Shown: piece after piece, positions 15,796 to 22,344 of the stretch | How the letters are laid out: every line of letters begins with the position of its first letter | Numbering within the stretch: position 1 is the stretch's first letter | NCBI GenBank assembly: GCA_021796015.1 | Contig: JAJYOT010000012.1 | Location: forward strand, 1 to 32,513 | Direction: 5' to 3' | Length of the DNA stretch: 32,513 nucleotides | Source of the DNA: a bacterium | GTDB lineage: Bacteria > Elusimicrobiota > Elusimicrobia > UBA1565 > UBA9628 | Program-made: the position numbers and the translations under genes | The notes under the pieces: generated by a model | What the model was told of the DNA's origin: nothing | Database searches by the model: none | What the model saw: the letters and a program-made list of their open reading frames with translations, nothing else

Positions 15796-17579
15796 GAGAT
15801 TAAATCCAAATGAGCTCTCAAAAAATAGGCATAAACCTTAACGCCTTGAAAGGGGATATGGGCCGCGGCAACTCCCATCGCCTCTAGAACATGGCGTGTC
15901 GCATGAACCCACTCGGTTTCTCTTTCCCCCAGCTGAGTTTGAGGCGGAGGCCCCAGCAAAACTACCGCTCTTGGAGATAATCTTCGACAAGTTTCCCCGA
16001 TTTTAAACGGAAGGCCCAACGGTTCCGCCGGGTCATAGGACTGAGGCGGGAGGTTCCGGTAGGAGCGAGAGATCCCCATGTCGGCCATGGATTTAAAAAA
16101 CATCATCTGCGCCCATGCCACGATAGAATCCGAACCTTTTGGAAAAAACCAAATTATCGGCGCTGCCTCGGCTTTGGCTTTGGGGAAAAGAAAATGATTC
16201 ACGTTCGCCATATCGGAGGAGTCTGGAAGCGCTTTGGCTTGCTCCGGCAAGGCTAGTTCGAAAAGAACCGGCAACAAGGCCGCAATTTGCGGATTTTGCC
16301 CCAAGGAAAGTCCCAAGTCCAACAAACGAATTAAGCGCCGAATCCAAAGATGCGCCTCCAATGGAGATGCGGATAAGCGTTCTAAAAGCGCCGCCGATTC
16401 TTCATCAGAAAAATTAAATTCTTTCCCTCGAACGAAGTCGTTAAACTGTTCCATGTGAATAGACAGCGGAGTAGGCTTCATTTCAACAGACACGGCCTGG
16501 GCTCCGGTAAAAGAAATCTTAAGCCTTTGGGCCAAAGGTTCTAAGGCCTTGGGTGGATAAACGGCCGTGACTACTAGTTGACGCCCGCCCGAAAGAAACC
16601 AGGAAATCATTTTTTCAATCAATGCCTGATTTTGTTCGGTGAGAGCCATTAAGTGAACATCATCAATAATCATCGTCTTAAAATGCCCTGACATTTCCTC
16701 CCACCAGAAAGAAATAGCCTTAGGAGAGGCAGAAACAGTGGAGGCCGAAAGTTTCCATCCGGAGGTGAGCAAAACGGTTTTTTCTCCCAAATTTTTTGAA
16801 ATTTCCTGGGCCAAGGCATAACTCAAATGAGTTTTTCCTGAACCAGGAGGCCCGTGAACAAACAGCGGATTGTGCATCGCTCCGGGAGCTCCAGCAACGG
16901 AAATGGCCGTCGCATGGGCAAAACGGTTATGAGAGCCAATTTTAAGAGTATCCAAATTCTTTAAAGGATCCGGAGCTATCACCGGAGTCGCCAAGGATTC
17001 CAAAGGCGGCAAAGGCATGGAAACGGAGGGCTCTTCGCGCTTTGAAACGACGGCAACTATTTCTTCCGTTTTCGGCGTTTCTTTAAGGGGAGCTTGAGAT
17101 GTTACCGCTGCTTCCGGTTGAGGGAGCTCCGTGGATGGCAAAGCTGGCGGAGGAACTTCGATGTCCGGAGTTTGTTCCTTGGATTCTTCCTGCGTTGGTT
17201 CCGGTTGCGGCGCGGAAGAGACTTCAAGCTCTAACCCCTGGGTGGGTAAGGAGGCTTCTTTCGGGGGCTCTTGAGGCGCGAGCACTTCAACAGGTAAAAC
17301 TACGGGCTCTGGTGTTTCAGCTTCCGGGATGGAAACGGGCTTTTGAGGCATCATCGAATTTAAAAATTCTTCAAGCTCTTTTAGAATTTCAGCGCTCGGA
17401 TGATGAAGAGGCAACCAGAGATTGTATTCGCCGGAGCCGTCAAGCGAGGCCGGACGTCCACAAACCTTGCCGAATTTCTTGATAATTTTTTGCAAATCCG
17501 ATTTCTTTCCTTTAACAAAAAGGCAAGGGCGATTCGCACCTGAAGCGTTCGGATCTTCCTTAATTGTCCATTGTTCCAT
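15792..17579 (-). CDS. DnaA-like AAA+ ATPase with Pro/Glu-rich linker
   Basis: 595 aa. Residues 1-75 form a small N-terminal domain (LFVKGKKSDLQKIIKKFG, LWLPLHHPSAEILKELEEF) that I do not recognise. Residues about 80-200 are rich in Pro, Glu and Ser and likely disordered. A DnaA-type AAA+ domain follows (KIGSHNRFAHATAISVAGAP, Walker A HGPPGSGKTHL near 243-250, Walker B MIIDDVHLM near 306). A C-terminal alpha/beta region of about 150 residues replaces the DnaA helix-turn-helix; no DnaA box-binding signature is visible. The usual sensor-II arginine position appears to be Leu. A TTG 30 bases upstream is less likely than ATG 17579; no Shine-Dalgarno is evident. It leads the eleven-gene run. It is not the canonical dnaA initiator; it could be a Hda- or DnaC-like regulator or an adaptor. 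Confidence 0.78.
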   Translation of the reverse strand: MEQWTIKEDPNASGANRPCLFVKGKKSDLQKIIKKFGKVCGRPASLDGSGEYNLWLPLHHPSAEILKELEEFLNSMMPQKPVSIPEAETPEPVVLPVEVLAPQEPPKEASLPTQGLELEVSSAPQPEPTQEESKEQTPDIEVPPPALPSTELPQPEAAVTSQAPLKETPKTEEIVAVVSKREEPSVSMPLPPLESLATPVIAPDPLKNLDTLKIGSHNRFAHATAISVAGAPGAMHNPLFVHGPPGSGKTHLSYALAQEISKNLGEKTVLLTSGWKLSASTVSASPKAISFWWEEMSGHFKTMIIDDVHLMALTEQNQALIEKMISWFLSGGRQLVVTAVYPPKALEPLAQRLKISFTGAQAVSVEMKPTPLSIHMEQFNDFVRGKEFNFSDEESAALLERLSASPLEAHLWIRRLIRLLDLGLSLGQNPQIAALLPVLFELALPEQAKALPDSSDMANVNHFLFPKAKAEAAPIIWFFPKGSDSIVAWAQMMFFKSMADMGISRSYRNLPPQSYDPAEPLGLPFKIGETCRRLSPRAVVLLGPPPQTQLGERETEWVHATRHVLEAMGVAAAHIPFQGVKVYAYFLRAHLDLIS

Positions 17580-17580
17580 G

Positions 17581-17598
17581 TTTTGTAAAGTTACAAAA
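17581..17598. promoter_or_regulatory. 18-bp inverted repeat in the leader of the eleven-gene operon
   Basis: TTTTGTAA-AG-TTACAAAA has perfect 8-bp arms around a 2-base centre. It ends one base before the ATG of the DnaA-like gene and lies downstream of the predicted -10 box, a position suited to a repressor operator or to an mRNA element masking the start. The short loop makes a stable RNA hairpin unlikely, so a dimeric DNA-binding protein is favoured. The cognate regulator is unknown. Confidence 0.5.
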
Positions 17599-17626
17599 AT
17601 AACAGGCAAATTACCAAACGACTATT

Positions 17627-17655
17627 ATTATAAGCGACAAACGCTCATATTTCCA
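17627..17655 (-). promoter_or_regulatory. Predicted promoter of the eleven-gene DNA-processing operon
   Basis: On the minus strand a perfect TATAAT (17632 down to 17627) is preceded, 17 bases upstream, by the weak -35-like TGGAAA (17655-17650). It would give a leader of about 40 bases before ATG 17579, spanning the inverted repeat at 17581-17598. This is the only good sigma-70-type match I see between the DnaA-like gene and the divergent lipoprotein gene that reads this way. Confidence 0.5.
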
Positions 17656-17705
17656 GTCTCATGGTGAAAAATCAAAAATTTTTAAGCCGAACCACTTTCC
17701 GCAAG

Positions 17706-17714
17706 TGATACAAT
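17706..17714 (+). promoter_or_regulatory. Extended -10 element, probable leaderless promoter
   Basis: TGATACAAT is an extended -10 (TGn plus TACAAT). The hexamer ends 7 bases before the ATG at 17722, so transcription would begin at or within a base or two of the start codon. No -35 match and no Shine-Dalgarno are visible. The same spacing recurs at two other genes in the window, which raises confidence. Confidence 0.45.
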
Positions 17715-17721
17715 AAAACCG

Positions 17722-18849
17722 ATGCGGAAAAATGGAGCGATGTTTCTTGTCCTCGGATTTATTCTCGCTTGTTCCAACCCCAAACCCAAGGCGATTTTGG
17801 CTGTCTCTGTCCCATTATCGGGGCCCATAGGAGCCGAAGGCGGCGGCATTGTCCGCGCGGTCAAATTGGCCGTTTCCGCATTCGATGCCGCCCCGGAAGC
17901 GCCTTGGAAAATCATCGTGCGCACCTATGATGATGAAGGAACCCCTCAGGGAGCCGTCAAGGCCGCCAAGAAAATAGTAGCTAATCCTAAAGTTTTTGCC
18001 GTCATCGGAGACTTTACCTCAGATTCGTGCCTTGCCGCAGCCCCTATCTATTCCGAGGCTTCCCTCCCAATGATCACGCCTTCCGCGGCCAATAGTCTAC
18101 TCACCTCCCAACAAAAAAGCCCGAGTTGGAAATGGAAAAAAAATATTTTCCGCATGCCGCCCACCGATTTAACCCAAGCCCACTACGCCGCCCATTTTGC
18201 CTATTCACGGCTCGGGCTCCATTCTTTTTTTATTATTGACGATCAGAGTTCCTACGGAATGGAATTTGCCCAAGCATTCGACTTGAATTTTAAAAAAGAA
18301 GGCGGAAGAGTTCTTGGATTTATTGATATTTCTCCCAATCAAACCGAGCTCTCGGAAACAATGAATTCTCTTAAAAAATTAAAACCACAAGGGCTATTTT
18401 TTGGCGGATTTTATCCGGAAGCCGCGCGCATTCTAAAGCTTCTGCGCCAAAATCACTTAGATACGACTTTTCTTTCGGGCGGCGCGTCTAAAGAAGACAC
18501 TTTATTTAAGCTCGCGGGGCCCGCATCCAACGGAGCCTATTTCGTGATCAGCGGAGTTCCGGTTGATTTTTTGCCCAGCGCCAATCCCTTTATTTCGCAA
18601 TACCGCTCTCTATTTCAAACCTCTCCGCGCGCCTACGATATCTACGCCTATGAAGCCGCTAAAATATCTCTTTTAGCCTTTCAAAACGCGGGGTTTGACC
18701 GCACAAGAATGATCGAAAACCTCCGCGAAACCGAGCATGACGGTATCATCGGGATGATTCGTTTTGATGATAAGGGAGATAACACCAATGAACTCGTCAC
18801 AATCGTTCGCGCCAACTATAGGAAAAGAAAATTTGAGCCTGTTTACTAG
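17722..18849 (+). CDS. Periplasmic-binding-protein-like lipoprotein (LivK/branched-chain amino acid type)
   Basis: 375 aa. A lipoprotein signal peptide MRKNGAMFLVLGFILAC places the lipidated cysteine at residue 17. The mature protein has the type 1 periplasmic-binding fold seen in LivJ/LivK-like receptors: AVSVPLSGPIGAEGGGIVRA, AVIGDFTSDSCLAAAPIYSE, ITPSAANSLLT, FFIIDDQSSYGMEFAQAF, GLFFGGFYPEAA and YDIYAYEAA. It probably binds a small ligand in the periplasm. No permease or ATPase gene is adjacent, so transport by a dedicated ABC system is not shown. A sensory or scavenging role is possible. ATG 17722 lacks a Shine-Dalgarno and follows a -10 element by 7 bases. The 3' end overlaps malQ by 62 bp. 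Confidence 0.85.
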   Translation: MRKNGAMFLVLGFILACSNPKPKAILAVSVPLSGPIGAEGGGIVRAVKLAVSAFDAAPEAPWKIIVRTYDDEGTPQGAVKAAKKIVANPKVFAVIGDFTSDSCLAAAPIYSEASLPMITPSAANSLLTSQQKSPSWKWKKNIFRMPPTDLTQAHYAAHFAYSRLGLHSFFIIDDQSSYGMEFAQAFDLNFKKEGGRVLGFIDISPNQTELSETMNSLKKLKPQGLFFGGFYPEAARILKLLRQNHLDTTFLSGGASKEDTLFKLAGPASNGAYFVISGVPVDFLPSANPFISQYRSLFQTSPRAYDIYAYEAAKISLLAFQNAGFDRTRMIENLRETEHDGIIGMIRFDDKGDNTNELVTIVRANYRKRKFEPVY

Positions 18850-20320
18850 CCGCGCCTGCGGAGTTCTGCTTCACATTAGTTCCTTACCCGGGAAAACCGG
18901 GGCAGGCGATATGGGGCCTGAAGCTCACCTTTTTATCGCCTGGCTGTCTCAAGCCGGGCAAAAATATTGGCAAATGCTCCCGGTTAATCCAACCGGCGCG
19001 GGAAATTCCCCCTACAGTTCAATCTCCGCCTTTGCCGGAAACCCCGCTTTCATCAGTCTTGAACTTGCCGCAGAAGAAGGATTTCTGGACCCCTCGGGAA
19101 TCCCCTCATTCAAGGACCTGAACGCGGCCCAAGCGTTGATGGAAAAAGAAAAAATTTTAAGGCTGGCCGCTTCCCGATTTCAAAAAGAAAACCCGGCCGG
19201 AACTTGGGCCGAATTTCACGCCTTTTTAGACCAAGAATCTTTTTGGATCAACGACTACGCATGGTTTTGCGCGCTGAAGGAACGTTTCAAAAATGCGCCG
19301 TGGTCTGATTGGCCTCAAAAAATCCGCACACGCGATTTTCGGTTTTGGGAAAGGGATCTCCTTCATTTTTTAGGCGAAACCTCTTTTTACTACCAATTTG
19401 AGCAATTTCTTTTTGCTCGTCAATGGAGTCAGATTAAAAACGCCTGCCAAAAGAATGGTCTTTCTCTCATTGGCGATATTCCGATTTTCGTTTCCCAAGA
19501 CAGCGCGGACGTTTGGGCGCATCAAGAGATTTTCGATTTAGACGATCAAGGGCATCCTATAGCCGTCTCCGGCGTGCCTCCCGATTATTTTTCAAAAACC
19601 GGCCAACTTTGGGGAAACCCGCTCTACCGTTGGGATATTCTCAAAGAATCCGGTTATGAATGGTGGGAAAAAAGACTTGAGATTTCTTCCCGGCGTTTTA
19701 ACGCGGTGAGATTAGATCACTTTATCGGCTTTTGCCGCTACTGGCGCATTCCAGCCGGAGAAAAAACCGCCGTTAAAGGCCAATGGGTTCAAGGGCCGGG
19801 TTCGGATTTTTTTTCCTCAATTCTCACAAGACTCCCCCAACTTCAAATTATCGCGGAGGATTTAGGGGTCGCGGGAAATGATGTCTACCAACTGCGCGAT
19901 GAGTTTCATTTCCCCGGAATGAATGTCCTTCAATTTTCTTTCGGCGGAGAAGAAAAATTTCTGCCAAAAAATTATGCTCCCCATTCTGTCGCTTATACCG
20001 GAACCCACGATAACGATACGCTCAAGGGCTGGCTTGAGAACGGCCCTCAAGAAGAAGTCCACCGGGCGCTAGGTAATGTTCATGGTTCAAAATCCGAATC
20101 TGAAAACAACTGGAAACTCATACAAGTTCTTTTGGAGTCTCCCTCAAACACCGTTATCATTCCCATGCAGGATATTTTAGGCCTGGGTTCGGATGCGCGA
20201 ATGAATATCCCTGGAACAATTTCCGGAAACTGGAACTGGAAACTAAAGCCGGAACAACTTAATTTAGAAATCGCCGAACATCTCAGACGGCTCAGCGAAT
20301 CCGCAAGGCGAATATCCTAA
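18788..20320 (+). CDS. malQ: 4-alpha-glucanotransferase (amylomaltase, GH77)
   Basis: 510 aa, typical bacterial MalQ length. It transfers alpha-1,4-glucan segments between maltodextrins in the cytoplasm. Family landmarks: GVLLHISSLPGKTGAGDMG, YWQMLPVNPTG, SPYSS, GDIPIFVSQDSADVWAH, PPDYFSKTGQLWGNPLY, nucleophile D310 in RLDHFIGFCRYW, acid/base E357 in IIAEDLG, and D408 in GTHDND. ATG 18788 has AGGGAG nine bases upstream, both inside the end of the preceding gene. The frame extends 24 bases further to a TTG and an ATG, which are less likely. It works with the branching enzyme 72 bp downstream in glycogen metabolism. Confidence 0.95.
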   Translation: MNSSQSFAPTIGKENLSLFTSRACGVLLHISSLPGKTGAGDMGPEAHLFIAWLSQAGQKYWQMLPVNPTGAGNSPYSSISAFAGNPAFISLELAAEEGFLDPSGIPSFKDLNAAQALMEKEKILRLAASRFQKENPAGTWAEFHAFLDQESFWINDYAWFCALKERFKNAPWSDWPQKIRTRDFRFWERDLLHFLGETSFYYQFEQFLFARQWSQIKNACQKNGLSLIGDIPIFVSQDSADVWAHQEIFDLDDQGHPIAVSGVPPDYFSKTGQLWGNPLYRWDILKESGYEWWEKRLEISSRRFNAVRLDHFIGFCRYWRIPAGEKTAVKGQWVQGPGSDFFSSILTRLPQLQIIAEDLGVAGNDVYQLRDEFHFPGMNVLQFSFGGEEKFLPKNYAPHSVAYTGTHDNDTLKGWLENGPQEEVHRALGNVHGSKSESENNWKLIQVLLESPSNTVIIPMQDILGLGSDARMNIPGTISGNWNWKLKPEQLNLEIAEHLRRLSESARRIS

Positions 20321-20392
20321 AATGGAAAGGCGTTCTTATGCTGAAATCTCAGGAAACGATATCAGAATTTGGCGAAACATTAAGGAGAAATT

Positions 20393-22294
20393 ATGCACAA
20401 CAATTTAGGACTCTTCAACAGCCTGTTGACCGCGGAGGACCTTCATCTCTTTAACGAAGGCACGCACCGCCGCATTTATCAAAAACTCGGCGCGCATTTA
20501 TCCCCCAAAAAAGACGGCGTTTTCTTCTCCGTTTGGGCGCCCAACGCCAGCGCGGTTTATGTCATGGGGGATTTTAACTCTTGGCGAAAAACCAGCCACC
20601 CCTTGTTTCCGCGAGGAAACTCCGGAATTTGGGAAGGCTTCGTCGCGGAAGCGAAAGAAGGCTCCGCCTACAAATACCGCATCGTCTCGAAAGATTTGAA
20701 CTTCGAGGCGGAGAAAGCCGATCCCTTCGGTTTTTATTTTGAAGTTCCTCCAAAATCCGCCTCGGTGGTCCGCGATTTGTCCTATGAATGGAACGACCGC
20801 GACTGGATGAATTCGCGCGCGAATAAAAATTCGCTTAATTCTCCCGTCTCAATTTACGAACTCCATCTGGGGTCTTGGCGAAAGGTGCCGGAAGAAAATC
20901 AACGCTCTCTCAGTTACCGGGAAATGGCAAAAATCTTGCCGGAATATTTGCGCAAGATGAACTTTACCCATGTCGAAATTTTGCCGGTCATGGAACACCC
21001 TTTTTACGGGTCCTGGGGATATCAAACCCTGGGATACTTCGCGCCCACCTCCCGATACGGAACCCCTCAGGATTTCATGTTTCTCATTGATTCTCTCCAT
21101 CAACATGGAATCGGCGTCATTTTGGACTGGGTCCCCTCCCATTTCGCGACCGACGGCCACGGCCTCGGGCTTTTCGACGGCACCCATCTCTACGAGCATT
21201 CCGACCCCCGGCAGGGCTTTCATCCTGATTGGGGCAGCTACGTCTTTAATTACAGCCGGCACGAGGTCCGAAGCTTTCTCTTATCAAGCGCCCTTTTTTG
21301 GCTGGACGCCTATCACGCAGACGGACTTCGGGTTGACGCCGTCGCCTCGATGCTTTATCTCGACTATTCCCGGAAAGACGGCGGCTGGATTCCCAACCGC
21401 TACGGCGGCTGCGAAAACTTAGACGCTATTTCTTTTTTGAGGACGCTCAACGAAACGGCTTATCTCGATCATCCGGGAGTTCAAATGTTCGCCGAGGAAT
21501 CGACCGCCTGGCCGATGGTTTCCCGCCCCACCTCCTGCGGAGGATTGGGTTTCGGCTACAAATGGGACATGGGCTGGATGCATGACAGCCTCCGCTACTT
21601 TCGGGAAGACCCCATTCACCGCAAATATCATCACAACAGCCTCACTTTCCGCATGCTCTACGCCTGGCACGAGAATTTCGTTTTGCCCTTGTCGCACGAC
21701 GAGATCGTTCACGGAAAAGGCTCTCTCATCAACCAAATGTCGGGGGATTTTTGGCAAAAATTCGCCAATTTAAGGCTCCTTTTCGCCGATCTTTACGCGC
21801 AGCCCGGAAAAAAACTGCTGTTTATGGGCGGAGAAATCGCGCAATGGAACGAATGGACCCACGACCACAGTCTTGACTGGCATCTGCTTCAATACAAGGA
21901 GCACGAGGGAATAAGGCTCTGGGTTCAGATGCTCAATAAAATCTACCGGGAAGAGCCCGCCCTCCATCAAAACGATTGTTCTCCTCAAGGTTTTGAGTGG
22001 ATCGACTGCGCAGATTCCGCCGCCAGCATCTTAAGTTGGAAAAGAAAATCAAAGGACGGGGAAACCATTCTCGTCGTTTTGAACCTGACCCCGGTTCCGA
22101 GAATCAATTACCGCATCGGCGCGCCGCAAGCAGGGTATTGGAAGGAAATTTTAAACAGCGACTCCGTCGAATACGGCGGAAGCGGAATGGGGAACTTGGG
22201 CGGGGTCTGGACGGAAAATATCCCGTTTCACAACCAGCCCTATTCCATCAACTTGACCCTTCCGCCCTTGGCCGCCTTGTTTTTGAAGGTCTAA
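20393..22294 (+). CDS. glgB: 1,4-alpha-glucan (glycogen) branching enzyme
   Basis: 633 aa. An N-terminal CBM48 module (FFSVWAPNASAVYVMGDFNSW) is followed by a GH13 catalytic domain: LHLGSW, GVILDWVPSHFATD, nucleophile D315 in GLRVDAVASMLYLDYSR, acid/base E368 in MFAEES, and the stabilising Asp in LSHDEIVHGKGSL. It introduces alpha-1,6 branches into glycogen. The length fits the short form lacking the extra N1 domain. ATG 20393 has a strong AAGGAG seven bases upstream. The base composition looks richer in G+C than the preceding malQ, by eye only. It is convergent with the collar-protein gene 50 bp away. Confidence 0.96.
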   Translation: MHNNLGLFNSLLTAEDLHLFNEGTHRRIYQKLGAHLSPKKDGVFFSVWAPNASAVYVMGDFNSWRKTSHPLFPRGNSGIWEGFVAEAKEGSAYKYRIVSKDLNFEAEKADPFGFYFEVPPKSASVVRDLSYEWNDRDWMNSRANKNSLNSPVSIYELHLGSWRKVPEENQRSLSYREMAKILPEYLRKMNFTHVEILPVMEHPFYGSWGYQTLGYFAPTSRYGTPQDFMFLIDSLHQHGIGVILDWVPSHFATDGHGLGLFDGTHLYEHSDPRQGFHPDWGSYVFNYSRHEVRSFLLSSALFWLDAYHADGLRVDAVASMLYLDYSRKDGGWIPNRYGGCENLDAISFLRTLNETAYLDHPGVQMFAEESTAWPMVSRPTSCGGLGFGYKWDMGWMHDSLRYFREDPIHRKYHHNSLTFRMLYAWHENFVLPLSHDEIVHGKGSLINQMSGDFWQKFANLRLLFADLYAQPGKKLLFMGGEIAQWNEWTHDHSLDWHLLQYKEHEGIRLWVQMLNKIYREEPALHQNDCSPQGFEWIDCADSAASILSWKRKSKDGETILVVLNLTPVPRINYRIGAPQAGYWKEILNSDSVEYGGSGMGNLGGVWTENIPFHNQPYSINLTLPPLAALFLKV

Positions 22295-22296
22295 TC

Positions 22297-22318
22297 AAAG
22301 AAAAAGGAGCCTGCCTTT
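22297..22318 (-). terminator. Weak candidate terminator for the BON-mutY-collar operon
   Basis: Read on the minus strand, AAAGG-CAGGCT-CCTTT forms a 5-bp stem with a 6-base loop, followed by TTCTTT. It lies 27 bases after the collar-gene stop, in the gap between convergent genes. The stem is short and A/T-rich, so efficiency is doubtful. Confidence 0.3.
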
Positions 22319-22344
22319 ACACCGGAAAATATCTTTCTGGGCGA

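Noticed and set aside
20849..21262. 137-codon minus-strand open frame inside glgB
   Set aside because: It is antisense to the catalytic core of a well-conserved enzyme, with no Shine-Dalgarno and no recognisable protein pattern.
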